Positions 21,085 through 29,560 of a stretch of DNA of 64,000 nt are shown one piece after another. Both the position numbers and the translations under genes were made by a program. The first letter of the stretch is position 1. Every line of letters starts with the position of its first letter. The notes under the pieces are model-generated. The model had not been told where the DNA came from. It worked only from the letters and a program-made list of their open reading frames with translations, and ran no database searches. The DNA is from Azospirillum sp. TSH64 (lineage in GTDB: Bacteria > Pseudomonadota > Alphaproteobacteria > Azospirillales > Azospirillaceae): positions 713,133 to 777,132 of the forward strand of contig NZ_LGQW01000015.1 of the NCBI RefSeq assembly GCF_003116035.1, given 5' to 3'.

Positions 21085-21579
21085 TCAGCGCGGCAGCCGG
21101 TGGCGCAGCACCCCGTCCAGCGACAGACTTCCCGGTCCGTGCACCACGATCGCCAGAAGCAGAAACATCCAATAGAAATGCTCGACGGAATCGTAGCTTG
21201 GGTTGGCGGCACCCAACACGAACTGGATCACCAGTGCCATGCCAAGCAGCGGCAGCGCCGCCAGCCGGCTGAACAGCCCAATCACCAGAAGCACCGGCAT
21301 GCCCAATTCGAACATGGTGCCGAGCGTGGCCGCCACCTCGGGCGGCAGCAGAGGCACTTTGTACTCATCGGCGAACAGTAGAACAGTGGTGTCCCAGTCC
21401 TGAATCTTGGTCAGGCCAGAGGTGAAGAACACTTTGGCCATCCATAGTCTCATGCCGAGTTGCAGCACCGGTGCGCCCCAGGCGTTCAGCCGGCTGATAA
21501 CGACGTCCACCATGTCAATGATGGGGACGAGCGGAGTGTGACGCGGACGCACGGGCGTCGTAGCGGCGAGATCGATCAT
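21085..21579 (-). CDS. bufD: DoxX family membrane protein of the bufferin operon
   Basis: A 164-residue membrane protein with four hydrophobic segments. DoxX signatures are LGMRLWMAKVFFTSGLTKIQ, then TVLLFADEYKVPLLPPEVAA and FELGMPVLLVIGLFSRLAAL. DoxX proteins are small quinone- or thiosulfate-related membrane proteins and are the usual fourth member of bufferin-type clusters, where they are presumed to help redox steps. The gene starts 3 bases after the bufC stop and is the last of the operon. It is strongly similar to the second DoxX domain of the fusion at 29561-31768 (SGLTKIxDxxTTVLLF, VPLLxPE). Confidence 0.9.
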   Translation of the reverse strand: MIDLAATTPVRPRHTPLVPIIDMVDVVISRLNAWGAPVLQLGMRLWMAKVFFTSGLTKIQDWDTTVLLFADEYKVPLLPPEVAATLGTMFELGMPVLLVIGLFSRLAALPLLGMALVIQFVLGAANPSYDSVEHFYWMFLLLAIVVHGPGSLSLDGVLRHRLPR

Positions 21580-21582
21580 CTC

Positions 21583-22344
21583 TCATTCCTCCAGAGGAAA
21601 GGAAAAGGCGGTGAAGGTGCCCAGTTGCAGATGGGCCAGAAGGGCAGCCTGCAGATCGAGGCCGGGATCGGTTCCGGCTGCGGCGGTGGAGGCGTGCCAA
21701 AGGTCCGCGCCCGCCGACAGGGCGAGCAGCAGAGTGAACTCGCCGCGGCCGATAGCCACAGCGCACACCTCGGCCAAGGGGCGGACGATCAGCACCTGTT
21801 CGCCGCCCGGCGGCGGGTCTATGGGCAACGGGCCGGGCGGCGGCTCGTCATGGCGCAACGCCTTCCACAGGTCGAGGACAGGGTGTGCCACGGTGAGCAG
21901 GTGCGCCGACGGGTGCAGCGTGAAGCGCAGCTCCGGGTAGCGGTGCTGGGGCACGGCGCGGAGATCCGCCGGGTCGAGCATCGGCGCGTCGGCGGCAAAG
22001 AAGGCGGCGTTCCACGCCCATTCGAAACGAGCCAATTCAGCCGCCTCCGGCATCTCGTCCAAGTGGTCCGGGAAGCGGTCGCCGAAGGCGAGGATCTGCG
22101 GGACGTGTGGCGGATGCCGGCGGACGTAACCCGCCGCGGCGCGGCGGAACACCGCATGGCCGAGCAGGCGTACCGTTGCCGGGAAGGCCGCTTCCAGCGC
22201 CTCCACCAGCGAGCCGACGACGTTGTTCGCATGGACGGCGAACCGCACCGGGGCGGGGACGGCGTCGCCCAGGATTCCGGGTGGCGGAGCGGGGTGGGCC
22301 GACAGGAGCTGCCGGCGCATGGCCGCTTGCAGGTCACGCAGCAT
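21583..22344 (-). CDS. bufC: BufC-type protein (DUF2063, putative DNA-binding-domain family)
   Basis: A 253-residue protein of the DUF2063/PF09836 family. The N-terminal helical domain has [55 protein letters not shown] and the segment [20 protein letters not shown]. The C-terminal half follows the [20 protein letters not shown] pattern seen in partner proteins of DUF692 enzymes. In bufferin systems BufC is thought to hold the precursor peptide for the MNIO enzyme; despite the family name, DNA binding is not established. Its start overlaps the end of bufB by 11 bases, and it is followed by DoxX. Confidence 0.92.
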   Translation of the reverse strand: MLRDLQAAMRRQLLSAHPAPPPGILGDAVPAPVRFAVHANNVVGSLVEALEAAFPATVRLLGHAVFRRAAAGYVRRHPPHVPQILAFGDRFPDHLDEMPEAAELARFEWAWNAAFFAADAPMLDPADLRAVPQHRYPELRFTLHPSAHLLTVAHPVLDLWKALRHDEPPPGPLPIDPPPGGEQVLIVRPLAEVCAVAIGRGEFTLLLALSAGADLWHASTAAAGTDPGLDLQAALLAHLQLGTFTAFSFPLEE

Positions 22345-23209
22345 GGCGCATCTCCAGCAGGTGGTCGGCGCGCGCGGCTTCGGCCATCAGCACGGCAAGC
22401 TCCGGCACCCGCGTGTCCCACTCCACCAGCACCGGGCGCGGGCCGATGCGCTCCAGGGTGGACGCCAGCAGCGCCCACACGGCATCGGCCACCACGTCGC
22501 CATGGTCGTCGATGAGAAGCGTGCCGGTTCCCGTCTCGTGCACGGCGTGGCCGGCGACATGGATCTCCCCCACCGCCTGGGCGGGGACGTGCGCCAGGTA
22601 TGCGTCCGCATCGAAGCCGAGGTTGCCGGCGCTGACGTACACGTTGTTGACGTCCAGCAGCAGGCCACAGCCGGTGCGCGCGGCGAGTTCGGCCAGGAAC
22701 TCCCATTCGGGGATGGTGGACTGTTCGAAGTCGAGGTAGCGCGAGGGGTTCTCCACCAGGATCCGCCGGCCCAGCGTCTCCTGCGTGCGCTCGACGTTGC
22801 GGCGAACGAGGTCCAGCGCCTCTTCGGTGTAGGGCAGTGGCAGCAAATCGTTGAGGTAGGTGCCGCCGGTGACGCTCCAGGCCAGATGGTCTGAGACAAG
22901 GTCCGGCTCCAGGCGGTCGTACAGGGTGGCCAGCCGAGCGAGGTGCTCGGGATCGACTCCCTCGGCCGAACCGAGGGAGAGGCCGACCCCATGGCAGCTC
23001 AGCGGGTAGTCCCGGCGGATCGCCTCCAGGGCGCGCAGCCGGGGACCGCCGGCCGCCAGATAGGTCTCGCTGTGCACCTCAATCCACGCCACGCGCGGGC
23101 GGGAGGTGAGGAACTCCGCGACGTGGCGGTGCCGCAGTCCGATGCCCGCCTGGGAGGGCACGGGGAAGGACGCTTTGGCGGCATGGTTCGCGGGAATCGG
23201 GGTGGACAT
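22334..23209 (-). CDS. bufB: BufB-type multinuclear non-haem iron oxidase (MNIO, DUF692)
   Basis: A 291-residue enzyme of the DUF692/MNIO family (TIM-barrel, two or three iron ions). Metal-ligand motifs are visible in order: [46 protein letters not shown] and VEWDTRVPE. In characterised bufferin systems this enzyme, with BufC, oxidises cysteines of the precursor into thiooxazole-type copper ligands. The gene lies 37 bases after bufA and overlaps bufC. The length is normal for the family and all motifs are intact. Confidence 0.95.
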   Translation of the reverse strand: MSTPIPANHAAKASFPVPSQAGIGLRHRHVAEFLTSRPRVAWIEVHSETYLAAGGPRLRALEAIRRDYPLSCHGVGLSLGSAEGVDPEHLARLATLYDRLEPDLVSDHLAWSVTGGTYLNDLLPLPYTEEALDLVRRNVERTQETLGRRILVENPSRYLDFEQSTIPEWEFLAELAARTGCGLLLDVNNVYVSAGNLGFDADAYLAHVPAQAVGEIHVAGHAVHETGTGTLLIDDHGDVVADAVWALLASTLERIGPRPVLVEWDTRVPELAVLMAEAARADHLLEMRHAA

Positions 23210-23246
23210 GGGAGACGTCTCCGGCGGCCGGCGGAACGGGGTGGGA

Positions 23247-23564
23247 TCAGCCCTTCTTGGTCATGTCCTTGGGCGTTCCGATGCCGTTGAACGCTTCGGT
23301 CTTGCCACCGATCTCCTTGCAAACGCCGGCCTTGACCGCGCGCCACTCGCCGCCGTCGTAGTCCTTGGCGGACTGGCCGGCGCAGGAATGGGTGCCGGCG
23401 GCGTTGGCGCAGCTGTTCTGTCCGGCCTTGGAGACGCCGTAGCACTTCTCCAGCCCCGAGGCCTCGGCCGCGGCGGCGCTGTGCAGGGGGATCAGCGCAG
23501 CCATCGACAGGGCGCCGGCCAGCGCGGCGGCAACGGTCATCGTCGTGTTCATCTTGGCGGTCAT
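23247..23564 (-). CDS. bufA: Bufferin precursor (DUF2282) with signal peptide
   Basis: A 105-residue DUF2282 protein and the first gene of the operon. The signal peptide (about 1-34: hydrophobic [15 protein letters not shown], then HSAAAA) implies export to the periplasm. The mature part carries four cysteines at 41, 52, 61 and 82 in the family contexts [24 protein letters not shown] and GVCKE. In known bufferins (Caulobacter) these cysteines are modified by the MNIO enzyme to copper ligands; the related gig operon of Cupriavidus responds to gold. Start ATG 23564 follows AGGAGAGAAACC. A composite LysR-type site lies 80-120 bases upstream. Confidence 0.93.
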   Translation of the reverse strand: MTAKMNTTMTVAAALAGALSMAALIPLHSAAAAEASGLEKCYGVSKAGQNSCANAAGTHSCAGQSAKDYDGGEWRAVKAGVCKEIGGKTEAFNGIGTPKDMTKKG

Positions 23565-23643
23565 GGTTTCTCTCCTCATGTGGGGCCTTCCGTTGTTGGA
23601 GGCGTCCGGTGAAGATCAAAGTATTTGTTGGACGACCTCGACG

Positions 23644-23684
23644 GAAATGCCTGGTGAGTATTTGTTGCATAGCCGCCGGCTATG
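23644..23684 (-). promoter_or_regulatory. Composite LysR-type operator upstream of bufA
   Basis: Plus-strand reading is GAAATGCC (23644-23651), 16 bases, then the dyad CATAGCCGCCGGCTATG (23668-23684). The dyad has the ATAG-N7-CTAT form typical of LysR regulators. It lies between bufA (minus) and the LysR gene at 23810 (plus). The same arrangement with identical spacing occurs at 36106-36146. Confidence 0.8.
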
Positions 23685-23809
23685 GACGGATCACGTTCCC
23701 TTCGCGCCCTATCACAATGATGTGAAAGGTTGTTTACCGGCCTCCCCCAACTGAGCACCGGCATCGGCGGCATCACAGTGTATGATCGGTCACGAAAGGG
23801 GGTCCGATC

Positions 23810-24736
23810 ATGGAGATGCACCAGATCCGTTACTTCCTGGCCGTCGCCGAAACGCTGAACTTCACGCGCGCGGCGGAGCAGTGCAACGTCACCCAACCCT
23901 CGCTGACCCGCGCCATCCAAAAGCTGGAAGAGGAAATGGGCGGCCTGCTGTTCAGCCGCGAGCACCACAACACCCACCTGACCGAGCTGGGCCGGCTGGT
24001 GCTGCCGCATCTGGACTCCATCTATACGACCAACTCGGCCGTGCTGGCGGAGGCCAAGCAGTACCGCAGCATGGAGCGGGCACCCCTCAAGCTCGGTGTC
24101 ATGTGCACGATCAGCCCCGGCCGCCTCGTCGGCTTCTTCGAGCAGTTGCGTGCCCGCATCCCCATGCTCGACCTGCAGATCCAGGACCTGCCGGCAAAGC
24201 CGCTGGTGGAGGCGTTGGTGGGCGGCGATCTGGACGTGGCGCTGGTGGCGCTGCCGTCGTTTCCCGAGCGCTGCACCGCGCGGCCCCTGTTCACCGAGCG
24301 GTATCTGATCGCATGCCCGCGTGGTCACCGGTTCGAGAGCATGAACGCCGTTCCTCTGCCCGAACTGGACGGCGAGGACTACCTTCAGCGCGTGCACTGC
24401 GAGTTCCGCTATCATTTCGAAGTGTTGAAAGTGCCGAAGCGGCACGCTGTGAACATCCGCTATCACAGTGAGCGGGAGGATTGGGTCCAGGCGATGATCG
24501 CCGCCGGCATGGGCTGTGCGGTGATGCCGGAGAACATGGCAACGCTGCCGGGCGTGGTGACGCGCGCCATCGTCGAGCCGGAAGTGACGCGCACCATCCA
24601 CTTGGTCACCGTTGCCGGGCGCCGCTTCACACCGGTGGAGCAGGTCGCCATCCGCATGGCCCAGACCTACCACTGGGATGCCGCCGAACCGACGCGCACG
24701 TCGATGAGATGGGAGGATGTCGCCGTGGTGGAGTGA
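23810..24736 (+). CDS. LysR family regulator divergent from the bufferin operon
   Basis: A 308-residue LysR-type regulator. The N-terminal helix-turn-helix is IRYFLAVAETLNFTRAAEQC, NVTQPSLTRAIQKLEEEMGG; the effector domain follows from about residue 90 (LKLGVMCTISPGRLVGFFEQ, LVEALVGGDLDVALVALPSF). It is divergent from bufA across a 245-bp gap holding a LysR-type dyad, so autoregulation and control of buf are likely. It lacks the paired redox cysteines of OxyR in their usual context, though a Cys occurs in ERCTARP and another in IACPRGH. The same dyad upstream of the SDR gene at 36002 makes that operon a second probable target. The gene ends 9 bases before a strong bidirectional hairpin. Confidence 0.93.
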   Translation: MEMHQIRYFLAVAETLNFTRAAEQCNVTQPSLTRAIQKLEEEMGGLLFSREHHNTHLTELGRLVLPHLDSIYTTNSAVLAEAKQYRSMERAPLKLGVMCTISPGRLVGFFEQLRARIPMLDLQIQDLPAKPLVEALVGGDLDVALVALPSFPERCTARPLFTERYLIACPRGHRFESMNAVPLPELDGEDYLQRVHCEFRYHFEVLKVPKRHAVNIRYHSEREDWVQAMIAAGMGCAVMPENMATLPGVVTRAIVEPEVTRTIHLVTVAGRRFTPVEQVAIRMAQTYHWDAAEPTRTSMRWEDVAVVE

Positions 24737-24740
24737 ACAG

Positions 24741-24770
24741 AAAATCCTCCCCCAGCGGGACTGGGGGAGG
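24741..24770 (-). terminator. Hairpin terminator between convergent units
   Basis: Perfect 10-bp stem CCTCCCCCAG-CGGGA-CTGGGGGAGG (24746-24770). Read on the minus strand it is followed by ATTTT, so it ends the seven-gene operon; it may also serve the plus-strand LysR gene. Confidence 0.8.
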
Positions 24771-24781
24771 GCTTGAACGAT

Positions 24782-27481
24782 CTACGCCGTCGCTTCCTGC
24801 ACGCTCTTCTCCTTCCAGTATTCGGGCACCTCCCGCCGGTATCGCCTCATCACCAGATTGGCGAGCAGGCCCGTCCAGCCGGTCTGGTGCGCCGCTCCCA
24901 GGCCCTGGCCGGTGTCGGCGTGGAAGTATTCGTAGAACAGCAGCAGATCGCGCCAGTGCGGGTCGTCGTGGAAGACCGGTTGCGCACGGTAGACCGGCCG
25001 CCGACCCTCGTCATCGGGCCGGTAAATGGACACCAGCCGGTCCGACACCAGCGTGGCGATCTCCTTCAGCGTCAGCCGCCGTCCGCCCAGGCATGGCACC
25101 GGCACGGTGAAATCGTCGCCGAGGAAGCGGTGGAACTTCTCCAGACCCTGGACCAGCGTGTAGTTCACCGGCATCCACACCGGCCCGCGCCAGTTGGAAT
25201 TGCCGCCGAACAGGCCGGAGGTGGACTCGCCCGGCGAATATTCGATCAGCGCCTGCCCGACGCCCGGCAGGTCGCCAATATGGCGATGCTCGGCGTGGAT
25301 GCGGCTGACGCTGCGCACGCCGTAGTCAGACAGGAATTGCCCCTGGTCGAGCAGGCGCTGGAGGATGCGCGGCAGCATGGTGTGATCGACCAACGCCAGC
25401 AGATGCTCGCCCCGCGCGTTCTCCCAGTCCGGGCAGGCGCAGACGGTGCTGCCCTGGAACTTGCCGCCCTGGTGCCGGGTCAGCAGGGCGCGGAAGCGCG
25501 GCACACATTCCAGGAGGCGGCGGTCGATCACTTCGGTGGCGAACAGCGGGATCAGGCCGACCATGGAGTAGACGTTGACGCGACTGACCTTGCCGTCCGG
25601 GCAGACGATCAGGTCCTTGAAGAAGCCGTCCTCGTCGTCCCACAGCGACACCGCACCCGGCACATGGCCACCGATGGTGTTGGCGACCGACAGGAACTGG
25701 CTGTAGATCTGGATCGCGATGTCCTCGTAATCGTGGTCCTCCCGCGCCAGTTCCAGCGCCATCACCACCATGTTGAGCGCGAACATCGCCATCCAACCGG
25801 TGGCGTCGGCCTGCTTCAGGCTGTAGCCCGGCGGCAGTGGCTGTGAGCGGTCGAACACCGAGATGTTGTCGAGACCGAGGAAGCCGCCCTCGAACACGTT
25901 GTGGCCGTCCGTGTCCTTGCGGTTGATCCACCAGGCGTAGTTCAGCAGCAGCTTGTGGAAGACGCGGTGCAGGAAGTGCGTGTCGCCCTCGCCGCGCTGC
26001 ACGCGCTCGGCCCGGAAGACCTTCAGCGCCGCCATGGCGTGCACCGGCGGGTTGACGTCGCCGAACGCCCACTCGTAGGCGGGGATCTGGCCGTTGGGGT
26101 GCAGGAAGCGCTCGCTCAGCAGCACCTCGACCTGGTCCTTGGCGAAATCGACGTCCGCCAGCGCCAGCGCCGCGCAGTGGTAGGCGAGGTCCCAGGCGGC
26201 GAACCATGGGTATTCCCAGGCGTCGGGCATGGAGATGACGTCGGAGGACTTCAGATGCTTCCAGGAGCGGTTGCGCCCTGACTTGTGGCTCTCGGGCGGG
26301 GAAATCTGGTCGCCGCCCAACCAGCGCTCCACGTCGTAGTGGAAGAACTGCTTCGACCAGATCATGCCGGCCTGCGCCTGACGCAGGATGCGCGCATCCT
26401 CCGCGTCGGCGTCGGGAGCCAAGTCGCGGTAGAAGGCGTCGGCCTCGGCCAATCGCGTGTCGAGGACGCGCCGCGTGCTGGCGAAGGGCCGGGCGAGCGG
26501 CTCACCGGACAGCACGAGGTTCACCGAGGCGGCGCCGCCGGCCGGCACCTCCAGCACGGTCCATGCCGCCGCCTTGGTGCCCTCGCCGGCCGGGTTGACG
26601 GCGGCCTCATCGCCGCCGACCACGCGGCGGTGGAAGGCGTCCTTGACGTAGGGCGTGGGGTTGGGCACGCCCCACAGGCGTTCGGCGTTGCTGTCGTTTT
26701 CGGTGAACAGCAGCTCGGCCGCTTGGGCGCCATACAGGCGGTAGTCGCCCAAGCCGGGGTGCGCGGCGCGGATCGCCCAGGCAGCCCCTTCCGGCGCCAT
26801 GTCGCGTGCGAGGCTCGGGCGCTGCGTCCCGTCGCCCCACGCCCAGGTGTTGCGGAACCACAGGGTGGGAAGCAGGTGCAGGGTCGCGGCCTCGGGGCCG
26901 CGGTTGGATGCGGTGATGCGGATGTGGATCTCCCGCGGGCCGGCCTTGGCGTAGGTCACCTCCACGTCCCAAGTGCGGCTGTCGTCGAACACCCCGGTAT
27001 CAGCCAGACCGAACGGCGGGTCGGTGCGACCGCGCGCGCGGTTCTCCGCCACCAGCCGATCGTAGGGATAGGCCGCCTGCGGGTATTTGTAGAGCGCGCG
27101 CAGGTGCGCGTGGCTGGGCGTGGCGTCGAGGTAGAAGTAGTATTCCTTCACGTCTTCGCCGCGGTTGCCCTCGTTGCCGGTCAGGCCGAAAGCGCGCTCC
27201 TTGAGGATCGGGTCCCGGCCGTTCCACAGCGCAAGCGCGAAGCACAGCCGCTGCTCCGCGTCGCAGATCCCGACCAAGCCATCCTCGCTCCAGCGATAGG
27301 CGCGCGAGCGCGCCTGATCGTGGCTGAAATCCTCCCACGCCGTGCCGTGCGCGCTGTAGTCCTCGCGCACCGTGCCCCAGGCCCGCTCGGACAGGTAGGG
27401 GCCCCAGAGGCGCCAGTCCTCGGTGCCGGCCCGCTGGGCCTCCAGGCGTCGGCGTTCGGCGTTCATGGTGTTGGTGGTCAT
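24782..27481 (-). CDS. Glucosidase, GH63-like (MGH1-like family)
   Basis: A large soluble enzyme of 899 residues of the bacterial GH63-like glucosidases. Features are a beta-rich N-terminal half ([57 protein letters not shown]) and an (alpha/alpha)6 catalytic barrel with [60 protein letters not shown] and [20 protein letters not shown]. Start ATG 27481 follows CCAAGGAGGAACGATCCC. It is the last gene of a seven-gene operon, directly after a GH133 debranching-type enzyme, and together they could release glucose from an alpha-glucan. The precise linkage cleaved cannot be read from sequence. No signal peptide, so it is cytoplasmic. Confidence 0.9.
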   Translation of the reverse strand: MTTNTMNAERRRLEAQRAGTEDWRLWGPYLSERAWGTVREDYSAHGTAWEDFSHDQARSRAYRWSEDGLVGICDAEQRLCFALALWNGRDPILKERAFGLTGNEGNRGEDVKEYYFYLDATPSHAHLRALYKYPQAAYPYDRLVAENRARGRTDPPFGLADTGVFDDSRTWDVEVTYAKAGPREIHIRITASNRGPEAATLHLLPTLWFRNTWAWGDGTQRPSLARDMAPEGAAWAIRAAHPGLGDYRLYGAQAAELLFTENDSNAERLWGVPNPTPYVKDAFHRRVVGGDEAAVNPAGEGTKAAAWTVLEVPAGGAASVNLVLSGEPLARPFASTRRVLDTRLAEADAFYRDLAPDADAEDARILRQAQAGMIWSKQFFHYDVERWLGGDQISPPESHKSGRNRSWKHLKSSDVISMPDAWEYPWFAAWDLAYHCAALALADVDFAKDQVEVLLSERFLHPNGQIPAYEWAFGDVNPPVHAMAALKVFRAERVQRGEGDTHFLHRVFHKLLLNYAWWINRKDTDGHNVFEGGFLGLDNISVFDRSQPLPPGYSLKQADATGWMAMFALNMVVMALELAREDHDYEDIAIQIYSQFLSVANTIGGHVPGAVSLWDDEDGFFKDLIVCPDGKVSRVNVYSMVGLIPLFATEVIDRRLLECVPRFRALLTRHQGGKFQGSTVCACPDWENARGEHLLALVDHTMLPRILQRLLDQGQFLSDYGVRSVSRIHAEHRHIGDLPGVGQALIEYSPGESTSGLFGGNSNWRGPVWMPVNYTLVQGLEKFHRFLGDDFTVPVPCLGGRRLTLKEIATLVSDRLVSIYRPDDEGRRPVYRAQPVFHDDPHWRDLLLFYEYFHADTGQGLGAAHQTGWTGLLANLVMRRYRREVPEYWKEKSVQEATA

Positions 27482-27500
27482 GGGATCGTTCCTCCTTGGA

Positions 27501-29546
27501 TCAGGTTCGTTTGGCTTGTTCGAGCCGCCACCACGCTTCGAGCAGGCAGGCGACCGACCAGGCTTGCGCCGGGGCTCCGCGCGGGGCATGCGGCGGGGCG
27601 CCTTCGAAGATCTCGCTGACCTGGCCGAGCGCGGCGTCGGTCAAATGGTCGGCGATGGGGGCCAGCAGGCGTTGCGCCGCCGCGGCGTCGCCGGTCACCC
27701 GGAACGCGGCCAGCGCGTAAGGGCCGAGCAGCCATCCCCACACCGGGCCCTGGTGGTAGCCGCCATCGCGTTCCAGAACGCCGCCGCGATAGCTGGGTCG
27801 GTAGTCGGGATGACCGGGCGACAGCGAGCGGAGGCCATAGCTGGTCAGCAGTTCCCGTCGGCACTCATCGACGACGCGGGCCTGTGTCGCGCGGTCGAGC
27901 GGGCTGTGCGGCAGGCTGACGGCGAAGATCTGGTTGGGGCGGATGGTCGGGTCATCTCCTGCCGGGCCGTCGATCACGTCGAACAGGCCACCCCTGGGGC
28001 GCAGGAAGCGCCCGAACGACCTGCGCACGCGCTCCGCGGCGGCGTGATAAGCGTCCGCGGGCTTGCCCAGGCGCTCCGCGAATCCCGCCATGACGGAGAG
28101 CGCGTTGAACCACAGCGCGTTGATCTCCACCGGTTTGCCGTGGCGGGGTGTCACCACCCAGTCACCGATCTTGGCGTCCATCCAGGTGAGCTGAAGGCCC
28201 GGTTCCCCGGCGCGCAGCAGGCCGTCCGCCGGGTCCTCGCCGATGCCGTAGCGCGTGCCGCGCCGATGCCAGTCGATGATCTCCGCCAGGACGGGCAGGG
28301 CGGTCTCCAGCGCCGCGTCGTCGCCGGTGGCATCCACGTAGGCGCGCCACGCCTCGACGTACCAGAGCGCGGCGTCCACGGTGTTGTAGTCGGCGCGTTC
28401 GCCGGCACCGGGGAAGACGTTGGGCAGCATGCCCCGGTCCACGAAGCGGGCGAAGGTCTCCAGGATGCGGCGGGCGCTGCCGGCGCGGCCGGTCGCCAGC
28501 GTCAGACCGGGCAGTGCGATCATGGTATCGCGTCCCCAGTCGCCGAACCACGGGTAGCCGGCGATGACCGACTGCCCGTCCGGCACGCCGGGCAGCGGCC
28601 GGGTGAACAGGTAGCTGTCGGCCGCCAGCACCAGCCGGTGCACCCAATCCGGCGCGTCGGCCAGCTCCGGCACGGTGGCGGAGGCCACGTCGAGCACCGC
28701 CGCCTCCGCACCCAGACGGCGCGCCAGCGCTGCCGGCAGATCGGTGGGCGCATCCTCTTCAAGGCTGCCGACGATGCCGGCCCAGGCGCCGGGCGTCAGG
28801 TCCAGCAACGCCTCGCCGACGCAGAGATGGTGATCGTCGGCCGGTAGGCCGCGTTCCGCCTCGATGGGCAGGGCGAAGTCGGCGTGCCAGTCATGGCGTG
28901 GCTCGATCCGCCCGCCGACCGCGGTGAGGTGGAGGGTGAAGGCGGGATCGACGACACGCAGGCCATGCCCGTCCACCGCCTCCACCACCGGGTGGAAGCC
29001 GCTGCGGTCGACGGTGCCGTGGTGGTCGCGGCCGTTTGCCAGCAGCGACACCCTCAGCCGCCAGGGCTCGCCGTCCGGGTCGAGGCGCCACGCGGCGTAG
29101 ACTGTGTTGGCGCCCTGCTCCAGCCAGACGCGCGCCTCGATGCGGCGGCCGGCGACGGCGTAGGTCCACACTGGGACGCGGCCGTCCAACTCGAAGCTCT
29201 CCAGGTTCGCGTGGCCGGCCGGGGCGATGGTGCCGCTGCTCCAGCGGTTGGTGAACAGCGGGATCTCGTGCCCGTCGGCCAGCAGCGTGGCGTCGGCCTT
29301 GGCAAACACCAGCCGCCGGCCGAGCGGCGGCTCCACCGGCGCCACCAGCAGGCCGTGGTAGCGCCGGGTCAGGCTGCCAGCGAGGGTGCCGGCGGCGTAG
29401 GCGCCCAGTCCATTGGCGAGCCACCACTCCCGCCGCTCGGCCTGGGCGAGGTCGCCGCACACGGCACGTCCGAAGCGGATGGGCATCGGGTCATTGTCCC
29501 TGAGGCCGGAAACGGACTCCTCTTCGCGGATGATCGCGATGGTCAT
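27501..29546 (-). CDS. Amylo-alpha-1,6-glucosidase, GH133 (glycogen debranching type)
   Basis: A 681-residue protein with an N-terminal GDE_N_bis-like domain (EWWLANGLGAYAAGTLAGSL, TRRYHGLLVAP) and a C-terminal GDE_C (alpha/alpha)6 domain (VIAGYPWFGDWGRDTMIALP, YNTVDAALWYVEAWRAYVDA, GLQLTWMDAKIGDWVVTPRH, GYHQGPVWGWLLGPYALAAF). Members remove alpha-1,6 branches or act on related glucans. Start ATG 29546 follows GAAGGGAGACCATCCG. It lies 14 bases after the DoxX-NDH2 fusion gene and 19 bases before the GH63-like gene, so it is mid-operon. Confidence 0.93.
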   Translation of the reverse strand: MTIAIIREEESVSGLRDNDPMPIRFGRAVCGDLAQAERREWWLANGLGAYAAGTLAGSLTRRYHGLLVAPVEPPLGRRLVFAKADATLLADGHEIPLFTNRWSSGTIAPAGHANLESFELDGRVPVWTYAVAGRRIEARVWLEQGANTVYAAWRLDPDGEPWRLRVSLLANGRDHHGTVDRSGFHPVVEAVDGHGLRVVDPAFTLHLTAVGGRIEPRHDWHADFALPIEAERGLPADDHHLCVGEALLDLTPGAWAGIVGSLEEDAPTDLPAALARRLGAEAAVLDVASATVPELADAPDWVHRLVLAADSYLFTRPLPGVPDGQSVIAGYPWFGDWGRDTMIALPGLTLATGRAGSARRILETFARFVDRGMLPNVFPGAGERADYNTVDAALWYVEAWRAYVDATGDDAALETALPVLAEIIDWHRRGTRYGIGEDPADGLLRAGEPGLQLTWMDAKIGDWVVTPRHGKPVEINALWFNALSVMAGFAERLGKPADAYHAAAERVRRSFGRFLRPRGGLFDVIDGPAGDDPTIRPNQIFAVSLPHSPLDRATQARVVDECRRELLTSYGLRSLSPGHPDYRPSYRGGVLERDGGYHQGPVWGWLLGPYALAAFRVTGDAAAAQRLLAPIADHLTDAALGQVSEIFEGAPPHAPRGAPAQAWSVACLLEAWWRLEQAKRT

Positions 29547-29560
29547 CGGATGGTCTCCCT

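Noticed and set aside
23810..24736. Naming the LysR protein OxyR because its apparent site has the ATAG-N7-CTAT form
   Set aside because: The two redox cysteines of OxyR in their conserved context are not seen, and the half-site form is shared by many LysR regulators.
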